A stretch of 7,097 nt of DNA from CAZOLI01 sp964580675. GTDB taxonomy: Bacteria > Planctomycetota > MHYJ01 > CAYXQY01. The stretch is from contig CAZOLI010000093.1 in the NCBI GenBank assembly GCA_964580675.1, positions 1 through 7,097 on the forward strand. The letters are read 5' to 3'. Position numbers and translations under genes: made by a program. The stretch's first letter is position 1. Every line of letters begins with the position of its first letter. Of this stretch, positions 1-7,097 are shown in pieces. The notes beneath the pieces are model-generated. The model did not search any database. It saw only the letters and a program-made list of their open reading frames with translations, and was not told the origin of the DNA.

Positions 1-63
1 GGGAATCAACCGGTTTTCTTCATCCAGTTTGAGCCATTCAACAGGTTCAAGATATATGGTTAT
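1..63 (-). other. Region downstream of addA: open minus-strand frame without a standard start
   Basis: After the addA TAA (60-62) the minus strand stays open to the window edge in another frame, reading LEPVEWLKLDEENRLIP, which has a protein-like composition. In that frame the previous stop is TGA at 163-165. No ATG, GTG or TTG occurs until TTG at 7-9; a CTG lies at 25-27. An ATA codon at 61-63 overlaps the addA stop as ATAA. It could be the first codons of a downstream gene with a rare start, a decayed gene, or untranslated sequence. No terminator hairpin is visible here, so transcription may continue past addA. Only a small palindrome AACCGGTT (8-15) is seen. Confidence 0.25.
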
Positions 64-3000
64 TCGGTGTTCGGTTGTTCTTCTTCCAGGGCAGACAGCC
101 GGACTTCCCTCAATGATCCGGTTTCGGTAAACAGCAGGGCTGTTTTTACCTCCCGGTCCGCATCACCGGCCGTCAGAATCTCACGGTAGATCTGAAGCTG
201 GTGTACGTATTCCGGGTACTGTTCGTTCAGGTCGTCCGCGTCGTCCGGGGCGGGATCGGTCTTGTGGTCGATGATCCAGGTTGTGCCCTCTTTTGCCAGC
301 AACAGATCAATTTTTCCCCGAACGATGTGGTTCGTTCGCCGGCCCACAACGGGATACTCCGGATACGCGTCCACCCCCTCGAGCAACTTCTCCTCGTGCA
401 GGGTCCGCAGGCCGTTCTCGACGTCGGACACAAGCTGGTCTTCTGCCGGTATCTCCCCGGGTTCGGCGGCCCGGGCGATGTCCACCCATTTTTCGGCCGC
501 CCCGGAATCCCCTTCCCCGGAACGGGCCGCGAGATGAAGGGCGTGGTGAACCACCCGTCCGAAGGCCGGCCCGTGCCGGGCGCTTTCCGGGGTGACTTCC
601 TCCACGTCCACGTCCTCCTCGCCGCTCGCCTCCAGGAGGTCGTGCACGGAGGAAACGTCGATGTTGTTTTCCCGTGCGTCCTGAACGGCCGCGGACAACT
701 CACGCAGGGATTCCTCCACGCGTTCGTCCCGATCCTCGCTCTTGCTTTCGTCCACCGCCCGGTCCCGGGTGCTGTGCTCGGACCAGGGGGTCTCCTCGTC
801 CAGCCCGACCTTATCCGACTCGACAACCATCGCCCCGTCCCCGGACCGCACCGGGTTCAACAATTGCTGATAGACACAGCCACCGTGCGCCCCGGAGGAT
901 TGCGGCACGACGAGATGGTCCCGGGCCCGGGTTGCCGCCACGTAGAAAAGACGTTTTTCCTCCCCCCGCCCCATCCGCTTCTCTTTTTCGGTCAATGGTT
1001 CCGATACATTCTTCCGGAGATTGACGCCGTCGAAATTCGAGATGTTGAAATACACGGCGGAGCCGTCCTGGGTCTGGTCATAGGCATTTAACCGTTCTTT
1101 TTCCGTTACTTCGGCGTCGAACAGCACGACAACGGGAAATTCCAGTCCCTTCGCCTGATGAATGGTCATCATCTGCACGGCGTCGGCCTCAACCGGTGTG
1201 GGCCCGTTGATACCGGGACCGCCCGAGACCCAATCCCGCATCTGTTCGGTGGCCTGGTCGTAATCCCATCCGCGACGCCGGCACATGTGATCAAGCCGGG
1301 TCGCGATGTGATAAATGTCCAGCCGGTCGAGGTTCCCGGACGGTCTGGCGGCCAGGTGCCGGTCCAGCAGCGAACGATCAATCAGGTCAAGGGCGGTTTC
1401 CAGCGGGGGACGGTCGAACCGTTTCCGGCGAAGTGCCGAGATGACCTCCCAGGCGGCATTGTACCGCTGTTTTCGTTCCTCCGAGAACTGCAGTTCGTCA
1501 TCGTACACCTTTTTCTGCATGAGGTCGCCGAAATCGAGCGGGAAAAAGGGCGGGGTCTGAAGAGCGACCTGAGCGGGGCCGTCGGAGGGATCCGCTATGG
1601 CCCGGAGGGCAAGCACGAACTTTTTGTTCAGGTGCTTTTCCAGGAACGTCGAGCCGCCCGAGACGACGACGGGCACATTTCGGCGGCTGAACTCCCGGAG
1701 GTAGCGGTGGAAGTGCCCGGTCGATCTCCCGAGGATCGCCATGTCGCCGTAGGAGACGTCCGCGTCATACGAGGGGTTCTCCGGCGGTCCGGAGCGAACG
1801 TCCGGGCCTGATTCCCCGGACGCGAGGTACTGCAGATAATCGCCCACGACCTCGGCCTCCCGTTCCAGACGATCTGGCTTTGTGCTGGGCCCCTGGTATC
1901 GGAGCACGCGTACCTGGCCGGCCGCCTCGTGAAATTCCGGGTGTTCCAGGACGTCGGTGTACCGTGCTTCGCCTTCTTCCGGGTCGTACGGAAACTCATC
2001 CTTCTCCGGTTCCCCCAGGTATTGTCGGAAGGCGGTATTGTAAAAATCGATCAGCTGTGGGCCGCTCCGGAAGTTGGTTTGCAGCCGGCCCTGATCGGCC
2101 CCCTGATCCATCATGTGCGTCACGGCCTCGTGAAAGGTTTCGATGTCGGCCCGACGAAAGCGGAAGATGCTCTGCTTGGGATCCCCGACGAGGGTGAGCA
2201 CGTTCTCGCGGAGGGTTACGTCGTTCCACTGCTCCGCGAAGTCCCCCATCTGCTCGGCCAGGAAAAAGACGATTTCCACCTGGATCGGATCGGTGTCCTG
2301 AAACTCGTCCACCAGGATGTGGGAGAACAGGTTCTTCATTTCCTCCCGGACCTCCCTGTTCTCCCGAAGGGCGTCGCGGAGTTTGATCAACAGGTCGGTC
2401 TGGTCCAGCACCGCGTATTCCCGTTTCACCTCCTCGTACAGCTTAATAAGCAGGGGACGCACTTCCAGCAGCTTGGACGCGATCCAGCGTCGATATGGTT
2501 TCAGTATTTTTTCCCGGTAATTGGTAAAGTGACATTCATCCGTGGCGAACTTCGGGAGATCTTCTTCCGAAACGCCCTTCAGTCCCAACCACAATGTTTT
2601 TTGATCGTTTGACGCAAATTCGTCCGACCCGAAAGGGTCATAACCATATGATTGGCTGCTCAAACCGGAACGAGTGAAGATTGAATTGATGTTTTCAAAC
2701 TTCGTGGTCCGGTCCGCTTCTTCCAAAATTTGCTGGAGATCTTTTTGAATCTCCTTGAAGAACCAATAGCCCTTCTTCTCCGGAGAATGTTCGAAGCCCT
2801 CTATTTCCTCAATGAGATCGGGGATGGCGTCGTCCGCCTCCTGTGTGGACGGGGTCTCAAATTTCGGCTGTGTTTCGTCGCGGTAGGCGATCCAGCGCTG
2901 AAACAGTGATTCGAGGCCGGTACTCCCTCCCCCGTGTGAATGTTCCGTGTCTCGTTCGGGGACGCCGGAATTCAGGAGGGAAAGAACAACCCGCTTTGCC

Positions 3001-3518
3001 CGGTCGAGGATCTCCTGATCTGTTTCCGGAAAGTAATCGGTGAACCGGTCCTGTCGCACCGCCGCCAAAAACCGCTCGATCGTCTCGTCCACCATGTCGT
3101 CCTCGTCCTCCACGATGCTGTATTTCGGGGAGATCCGGCCCTCCAGCGGTCTCTTTCGAAGCAACCGATCCGCCACGGCGTGGATGGTGCCGATGAACGC
3201 ACGGTTCATGTCCCGGAGGGACTGCACAAGCCGTTCCTCTCGTTCCTCCTTCCCCTTGTTTCGCGCGGATGCGATGCGATCAAGCAGGTTCGAACGAAGG
3301 CGGGACTTGATTTCCCCGGCGGCTTTTCGGGTAAACGTAATGGCGGCGATTCGGTCAATGGGGACGGGATCCTGCTCCGAATCCGCCGGGTCAACCAGTT
3401 CCAGAATCCGCTGAATGAGCGTATGGGTTTTCCCGGTGCCGGCCCCCGCCGTCACGACGACGTTGTTCCGGGTCGTTCGAATGCGGTCCCGTTCCTGTTG
3501 ATCCGGTAATGTGCTCAT
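60..3518 (-). CDS. addA: AddA: ATP-dependent helicase/nuclease subunit A (UvrD/RecB-like)
   Basis: Motor and nuclease subunit of an AddAB double-strand-break resection complex: a 3'-5' SF1A helicase that feeds unwound DNA to a C-terminal nuclease. The protein has 1152 residues, normal for AddA. Seen in order: Q-motif residues DQQ (6-8); Walker A AGAGTGKT (24-31, Lys30); motif Ia TFTRKAAGEI (61-70); TIHAVADRLL (111-120); motif II VDEFQD (403-408); motif III GDPKQSIFRFR (445-455); motif IV TNFRS (481-485); motif V TIHQAKGLEFP (785-795); motif VI around RLFYVAATRA (856-865). An acidic linker (about 890-980) leads to the nuclease: His990/His991, GKID (Asp1071), DHK (Asp1084, Lys1086) and QLQIY (Gln1107). 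No catalytic residue appears lost. The ATG is the first start after an in-frame stop. It lies 12 bases behind addB with only a weak purine stretch (AAAGA), so translation is probably coupled to addB. PcrA/UvrD are excluded by the nuclease domain. RecB is less likely because the partner also carries a nuclease. Confidence 0.96.
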   Translation of the reverse strand: MSTLPDQQERDRIRTTRNNVVVTAGAGTGKTHTLIQRILELVDPADSEQDPVPIDRIAAITFTRKAAGEIKSRLRSNLLDRIASARNKGKEEREERLVQSLRDMNRAFIGTIHAVADRLLRKRPLEGRISPKYSIVEDEDDMVDETIERFLAAVRQDRFTDYFPETDQEILDRAKRVVLSLLNSGVPERDTEHSHGGGSTGLESLFQRWIAYRDETQPKFETPSTQEADDAIPDLIEEIEGFEHSPEKKGYWFFKEIQKDLQQILEEADRTTKFENINSIFTRSGLSSQSYGYDPFGSDEFASNDQKTLWLGLKGVSEEDLPKFATDECHFTNYREKILKPYRRWIASKLLEVRPLLIKLYEEVKREYAVLDQTDLLIKLRDALRENREVREEMKNLFSHILVDEFQDTDPIQVEIVFFLAEQMGDFAEQWNDVTLRENVLTLVGDPKQSIFRFRRADIETFHEAVTHMMDQGADQGRLQTNFRSGPQLIDFYNTAFRQYLGEPEKDEFPYDPEEGEARYTDVLEHPEFHEAAGQVRVLRYQGPSTKPDRLEREAEVVGDYLQYLASGESGPDVRSGPPENPSYDADVSYGDMAILGRSTGHFHRYLREFSRRNVPVVVSGGSTFLEKHLNKKFVLALRAIADPSDGPAQVALQTPPFFPLDFGDLMQKKVYDDELQFSEERKQRYNAAWEVISALRRKRFDRPPLETALDLIDRSLLDRHLAARPSGNLDRLDIYHIATRLDHMCRRRGWDYDQATEQMRDWVSGGPGINGPTPVEADAVQMMTIHQAKGLEFPVVVLFDAEVTEKERLNAYDQTQDGSAVYFNISNFDGVNLRKNVSEPLTEKEKRMGRGEEKRLFYVAATRARDHLVVPQSSGAHGGCVYQQLLNPVRSGDGAMVVESDKVGLDEETPWSEHSTRDRAVDESKSEDRDERVEESLRELSAAVQDARENNIDVSSVHDLLEASGEEDVDVEEVTPESARHGPAFGRVVHHALHLAARSGEGDSGAAEKWVDIARAAEPGEIPAEDQLVSDVENGLRTLHEEKLLEGVDAYPEYPVVGRRTNHIVRGKIDLLLAKEGTTWIIDHKTDPAPDDADDLNEQYPEYVHQLQIYREILTAGDADREVKTALLFTETGSLREVRLSALEEEQPNTE

Positions 3519-3530
3519 GACGTATCTTTG

Positions 3531-6500
3531 CTAATTCTCGAGGTCGTCCCGGCGGAGAAACGCCTCCGCCCAATCGGGAGAAGCGTTCTGGATTTTCTCG
3601 CGAGACCGGTCCCAGGCCTCATCGCCGCAGACCGGTTTGAAGGGACAGTAATTACAGTGGTCCTCGTTGTGGGTTCGGGGAAAGTCCCGGTTGGTCAGAA
3701 GGCGGTGTCCGAGGTCGAGGAGTTTTTGTGTTTTATCGCGAAGTTCGGTCAGGGCAAATGACTCTTCGTTCGCCTTGCTGTAGGCCCGTTCCTCCTGCCA
3801 GAGGTAGGCCGGATACAGATACGAGACTTCCTGTACCTGTTCGAACGTCGTGGTCCCGGATTGGATCAGGAGCTCCAGGTACAACCCGAGTTGTGTGTCG
3901 TGTCTGATCCTGTAATTGCTGTCGGTTTTTGCACTGCCGGATTTGATGTCCCGAATAAACATGTCGTCCCCCTCGCGTTCAATTCGATCAATGATCCCCC
4001 CGAGGAAAAGACCATCCCCCACCTGCACGGCCTGATCGGGGTCGTACCCGTATCTTGACTCGACCTCCATGGTCCTTTTCAGGCGTCCTTCGCGTTTGTC
4101 CTCTTTCAGCAAGTTGTCCATCGTTCGAAAAAACCGTTCCCGCTCCCGTTCTTCGGTGTCCGTGCCGACGAGGGTGTTTTCCTCCATGACCTCCTGCCAG
4201 GATTCGGTCTTGATCCGTTCGATTTCCTCCTCCACCTGCTCCCGGGAGCTCACGTCCGTGTCCGAGAACAACCGGTACATTTTTTCGGCCGTGTTGTGGA
4301 TCAGGGATCCGAACACGAGGGGCGAAAGTTCCGTGGTGTCCCCGGGCTCGGCCGGCTCGTCGAAATTCAGTATCCGCCTGTACAGATACTTATGAGGACA
4401 GAGGGCCAGGTCTTTGAATCGACTTCCCGACAGCACGAACTCCTTCGACAGCCCCCGGATCAACTCCGCCGGAATGTCGTCTGGAAGGTCCCCGTCCAGC
4501 GGGGAAAACACGCCGGTGTCCTGCCCCTGACGAACAAGTTCGGTGGAACGCCCAAAGTCCCGGGCGGGGTTTTCCTCCCGGAACCAGAAGGTCGGCATAC
4601 GTATTTCCCGGTCCCCCTCCCCCCGTTCTGTTTGACGGTACGCGTCGGTGGGGAACGCGCGGGATTGGTGATGGTTCCGTCCGTCCGCCATCAAGTTCTG
4701 AATCACGTCCTCATCCGGAATCAGGGACTGGTTCTCGTCGTCCGCGGGACGGATTCCGGACGCGGAAACGATGTCCAGGAACAGGCTGGATGGTTCCCGG
4801 CGCGATCCGTCCCGGTCCCGCAGGGAACAGGAAAACACGATTTCCTCCTCCACGGACCGCACCAGGTGATACAGGTTCTTGAGGCGATCACGCGATTTCT
4901 CCACACTTGTCCAGAGCCCGATCCCTGTGCCCCTTTTCCCGCTAAATTCCTTTTGTTTCCGCAGGGCGTCGGGGAGTATCGGGTCCTCCCGGGGAACCTC
5001 CGGCAGTGTGTTTTCCGTGAGACCCACGAATCGAACGGCGTCGAACGCCCGGAACGCCACCTGCTGAAAGGGCGCCAGCACAACGCCGGCGTCCGCGTCC
5101 GGAACGGGCAGGGTGATCGATTCAAGAAGAGACGTGAAGACGGTGATGGCGCGTTCCCCGGACAGGCCTTCCCCCGGCTCGCCGGCCAGGGGTTCCGAAA
5201 GGTTCTCATCGACCTTCTCCACCACATCCATCCCTCGATAGGAGAGGTTCATGTACGCATCACAGAACGTTTTGATCTGCTCCCACAGCTGTGCAACCGA
5301 GGTCGATTCCTCTTCCTGAATGTGCGAACAAAGGGCGACGAGTTGCTCCACGGCGCCCTTTACGGCCTTCAGCGTTCGGAGACGTCGCCGGATCTTCTCG
5401 GTTCGTTCACCGCGGTAGCTCATGTCCTCCGGATTGTCCTCGCGCTCACGGAGGGTGGCTTCATCGGTGGTTATCTGGTTCGTGAAATGTTCAATCCACT
5501 TCTCCGCCTCCCCGGGACGCGCTTTGCTTCCCCCCACCATTCCGTTTTCGAACACAAGTTCCCGCCACTGTGAGGTGGATAACCCAATAGAGGGACCGCC
5601 GTTTTCCGCCGAATCCTCGTCTTCGCCCTCCGGCGCCAGTTTGGGAAGGAGGTGCACCATTTCCTCCTGCCGAAGGAACTGTTCAATCGTCCTGACCAGC
5701 AGTAACAACTGCTTTCCGCGGGGCACTTCGTTGAGGGGAAGGCCGGCCGGGAGCTGAACCGGTATGGATCCTGTTGATTCGTTTTCCCCCAGGACATCGA
5801 GGGATCTGTTCGCTTCCTCCATCTGTTGCTTCAGAAATTGAAAGGTCTGTTCAATAGATTCGTCGTCCGGAAACAACACGGCCACCCGGTGGGGAGGCAT
5901 TCCCTCCGCCAGTTTCCGAAGTACCCACTGTGCCGCGGCCCGGGCCTCCTCCTCGGGCACGCTGTGCTGTTCGAGCCGAACGGATGCATCCCCCGGCGGT
6001 TCTTCGTCCGCCCCCTCATCAAAGTACGTGGCGTACCGGAACAACCGGGACTTCAACCGATTCAGTTCAGATACTTCCGTGCCGGCATCCGGTTCGAACA
6101 GGTCATCCGGCGTTCTGGTTTCGCCCCAGGGGATCTCCCGTTCGTTCAACGGGGACGCGGGGCGCAGAAGACGAACACGCAGGTGGTCGTCCAGTTTTTT
6201 GATCAACTTCTCTTCGGCAAGGGTCACACGATCGAACATGCCCAGAACCGGCGGGAAGGAAGCGGGGACGGACACGTCCTCTTCCCCGACGCGCTGCATC
6301 GCGTGGGCGTACGGGATTTGCGGTTGTTCCGCAACCTCCGACGAGGGAAAATTCGGCACCTGCAAACGGTCGTTCATTCGGGCCCAGAGCATGCCCAGGT
6401 CCCGAAGGCGGGGATGATCCAGCGCCCGGCAATCCTCCGCGGTCAACCCCACCTGTTCGAGCTCCCGTATGGTGTCGACGAAGGCAGAGGCATAACCGGT

Positions 6501-6857
6501 GCCCGTCTGGATCTGTTCCCGACGAAATTCTTCCAGGGGATCCGCCGGGGAAAGGTTCTGAAGCACCGTCTCCATGGCCACCATCCGACCCCCGGGCAAT
6601 TCCGAACGCACCGGAATCTGTTGCTGGTGCAAGATTTCTTTTGCCAGCTGTGCCGGGGTTCGCCAGTCCAGGCCCTCCGGTGTTGCCTCGACGTCGCCGG
6701 ACGAAAAGGATTCTTCGATTCGTCTGCGCAACCCCCTGAACGAGGCGGGGCGAAGCAGGATGGCCCGCTGAAAGGCCTCCTCCCGGCACGCATGGGCCAG
6801 AAACTGATCAATTTGGTCCGGAATCTGATCCGCCGTTGTCTCAATAACCGTTACCAC
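3531..6857 (-). CDS. addB: AddB: ATP-dependent nuclease subunit B with Fe-S PD-(D/E)XK nuclease
   Basis: Partner of AddA, 1108 residues, close to the usual AddB length. Family members use an inactivated helicase fold to scan for Chi and a C-terminal nuclease to cut the 5' strand. The N-terminus (about 30-45, RAILLRPASFRG) sits where a Walker A would be but has no GxGK[T/S], so no ATPase is predicted. Residues 606-632 (VRFVGLTENTLPE, then a DPILPD run) match the region RecC/AddB proteins keep near motif V, and 655-697 resembles a decayed motif VI segment. The nuclease spans about 805-1080: His854, GGIIDRIE (Asp957), RDIKSG (Asp970, Lys972) and DTQLGLY (Gln989). Cys820 (LALCPHKY) plus CNYCPFKPVC (Cys1068, 1071, 1077) give the split four-cysteine Fe-S pattern of AddB and Cas4. 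Translation begins at GTG: the frame has a stop at 6915-6917 and no earlier start, and GAGG lies 7 bases upstream. The identity is inferred from motifs, without alignment. Confidence 0.94.
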   Translation of the reverse strand: MVTVIETTADQIPDQIDQFLAHACREEAFQRAILLRPASFRGLRRRIEESFSSGDVEATPEGLDWRTPAQLAKEILHQQQIPVRSELPGGRMVAMETVLQNLSPADPLEEFRREQIQTGTGYASAFVDTIRELEQVGLTAEDCRALDHPRLRDLGMLWARMNDRLQVPNFPSSEVAEQPQIPYAHAMQRVGEEDVSVPASFPPVLGMFDRVTLAEEKLIKKLDDHLRVRLLRPASPLNEREIPWGETRTPDDLFEPDAGTEVSELNRLKSRLFRYATYFDEGADEEPPGDASVRLEQHSVPEEEARAAAQWVLRKLAEGMPPHRVAVLFPDDESIEQTFQFLKQQMEEANRSLDVLGENESTGSIPVQLPAGLPLNEVPRGKQLLLLVRTIEQFLRQEEMVHLLPKLAPEGEDEDSAENGGPSIGLSTSQWRELVFENGMVGGSKARPGEAEKWIEHFTNQITTDEATLREREDNPEDMSYRGERTEKIRRRLRTLKAVKGAVEQLVALCSHIQEEESTSVAQLWEQIKTFCDAYMNLSYRGMDVVEKVDENLSEPLAGEPGEGLSGERAITVFTSLLESITLPVPDADAGVVLAPFQQVAFRAFDAVRFVGLTENTLPEVPREDPILPDALRKQKEFSGKRGTGIGLWTSVEKSRDRLKNLYHLVRSVEEEIVFSCSLRDRDGSRREPSSLFLDIVSASGIRPADDENQSLIPDEDVIQNLMADGRNHHQSRAFPTDAYRQTERGEGDREIRMPTFWFREENPARDFGRSTELVRQGQDTGVFSPLDGDLPDDIPAELIRGLSKEFVLSGSRFKDLALCPHKYLYRRILNFDEPAEPGDTTELSPLVFGSLIHNTAEKMYRLFSDTDVSSREQVEEEIERIKTESWQEVMEENTLVGTDTEERERERFFRTMDNLLKEDKREGRLKRTMEVESRYGYDPDQAVQVGDGLFLGGIIDRIEREGDDMFIRDIKSGSAKTDSNYRIRHDTQLGLYLELLIQSGTTTFEQVQEVSYLYPAYLWQEERAYSKANEESFALTELRDKTQKLLDLGHRLLTNRDFPRTHNEDHCNYCPFKPVCGDEAWDRSREKIQNASPDWAEAFLRRDDLEN

Positions 6858-6864
6858 GGATGAA

Positions 6865-6868
6865 CCTC
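6865..6868 (-). promoter_or_regulatory. Ribosome binding site of addB (GAGG)
   Basis: On the minus strand GAGG lies 7 bases ahead of the GTG at 6857 (GAGGTTCATCCGTG). The spacing is good for a Shine-Dalgarno. Together with the in-frame stop at 6915-6917 and no other start between, it supports the non-ATG start of addB. Confidence 0.6.
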
Positions 6869-6948
6869 GGAACTGGAAACACGTTGAGCAGATCGGCGGG
6901 CGTTGCGGCGGTCCTTACTGTTTGTCCCCCGTTCCTCAACAGGAGCGC

Positions 6949-6954
6949 ATTATA
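6949..6954 (-). promoter_or_regulatory. Possible -10 box (TATAAT) for the addBA operon
   Basis: The minus strand reads TATAAT exactly, about 92 bases upstream of the addB start, which would leave a leader of roughly 85 bases. No convincing -35 is seen: with a 17-base spacer the hexamer is TTATTT, sharing only the first two bases with TTGACA, though the area is AT-rich (about 6968-6983). The perfect -10 match and its position favour a promoter. The poor -35 and unknown sigma-factor preference of the host keep this tentative. Confidence 0.35.
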
Positions 6955-7070
6955 GTCTCGATCTGGACGAAAAATAAATTTATCCATTGGCAGACTGCTG
7001 GTCCCGTGAACCGATGAACGGCGATCGGAGACCGGCAAAGGTCCGCAGGGTCGAAGACAGGACGGAGGGA

Positions 7071-7097
7071 ATGATCACGGTTTCCGAATCCGCTCCG
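7071..7097 (+). CDS. Start of a divergent gene, possibly HesB/IscA-type Fe-S assembly protein (partial)
   Basis: An ATG follows GGAGGGA and opens a frame reading MITVSESAP to the window edge. Starts of the form MITV[ST]-x-x-A are typical of A-type iron-sulfur carrier proteins (IscA/SufA/ErpA/HesB), which insert clusters into apoproteins. Nine residues cannot prove this. The purine-rich GGAGG is only 2 bases from the ATG, closer than usual. The same frame also has an ATG at 7014 that would add 19 residues, but it lacks a visible ribosome binding site. The first three cluster-ligand cysteines and the rest of the protein lie outside the window. The call as a gene start is moderately likely; the family is a guess from the N-terminus. 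Confidence 0.4.

Larger units (their letters stand above)
6858..7070. other. Intergenic region between addB and a probable divergent gene
   Basis: These 213 bases would have to hold the promoters of both the addBA operon and a rightward gene. They contain an AT-rich patch (about 6968-6983) with an 8-base palindrome TAAATTTA (6975-6982) and the TATAAT box toward addB. I see no strong rightward promoter, no terminator hairpin, and no tRNA or riboswitch structure. A minus-strand frame through this stretch (ATG at 6986 or TTG at 7038, stop at 6841) looks like leader sequence and not a gene. Confidence 0.5.

Noticed and set aside
1..59. Rho-independent terminator after addA
   Set aside because: Only AACCGGTT (8-15) and a short TTGA-N5-TCAA are present. 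There is no GC-rich stem followed by a run of T on the minus strand.
201..1091. 296-codon open frame on the plus strand
   Set aside because: Antisense to the addA nuclease and linker region, with repeated Pro-Gly and Arg-rich stretches and no motif.
4296..5573. 425-codon open frame on the plus strand
   Set aside because: It lies wholly antisense to addB, whose helicase-like and nuclease motifs are clear. Its product has no recognisable motif, and long antisense frames are common opposite GC-rich genes.
60..6857. A new phage-defence island
   Set aside because: AddAB does degrade foreign linear DNA, but both genes fit the housekeeping repair complex fully. No second defence gene, integrase, phage gene or repeat is present.
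5826..6863. 345-codon open frame on the plus strand
   Set aside because: Antisense to the addB N-terminal half. Its composition is rich in Arg, Gly, Phe and His with no domain pattern, as expected of a shadow frame.
6841..7038. Minus-strand 65-codon frame overlapping the addB start
   Set aside because: It needs a TTG start, or an ATG at 6986 without a ribosome binding site. Its codons differ from addB and change along its length, and the TATAAT box lies inside it. Leader sequence is the simpler reading.

Overview
This is a fragment of a bacterial chromosome of moderately high GC content. It is filled almost entirely by one two-gene operon on the minus strand that encodes an AddAB-type (RecBCD-like) helicase-nuclease for double-strand-break repair. 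Reading in the direction of transcription, right to left, the order is addB (6857 to 3531), a 12-base gap, then addA (3518 to 60). The order addB-addA is the usual one for this complex.

The two proteins should act as a heterodimer on DNA ends. AddA carries every superfamily-1A helicase motif (Walker A, DEFQD, TNFRS, the motif V and VI signatures) plus an intact C-terminal RecB-type PD-(D/E)XK nuclease. AddB has a helicase-like body without a Walker A motif, and a C-terminal nuclease framed by the four cysteines expected of the AddB/Cas4 iron-sulfur cluster. The sequence therefore predicts one motor and two nucleases. Such complexes unwind and resect a broken end until a Chi-like sequence is met, then hand the 3' strand to RecA; they also degrade linear foreign DNA.

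Right flank (6858-7097): a short intergenic region with a TATAAT box directed toward addB and a good Shine-Dalgarno ahead of its GTG start. At 7071 a probable divergent plus-strand gene begins whose first residues, MITVSESAP, resemble the start of HesB/IscA-type iron-sulfur assembly proteins. Only nine codons are visible, so that identity is tentative. Left flank (1-59): no terminator is visible. A minus-strand frame there reads like protein but has no ordinary start codon.

Taxonomy cannot be fixed from this window. An AddB without a Walker A motif, and the mixed codon use, would fit several Gram-negative groups, including high-GC Bacteroidota/Rhodothermota relatives; this is a guess. I found no RNA gene, mobile element, CRISPR array or phage gene, and no clear sign of a new system. 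The points most worth checking are the in-frame single-TAG separation of addB and addA, the orphan frame at the left end, and the divergent gene at the right end.
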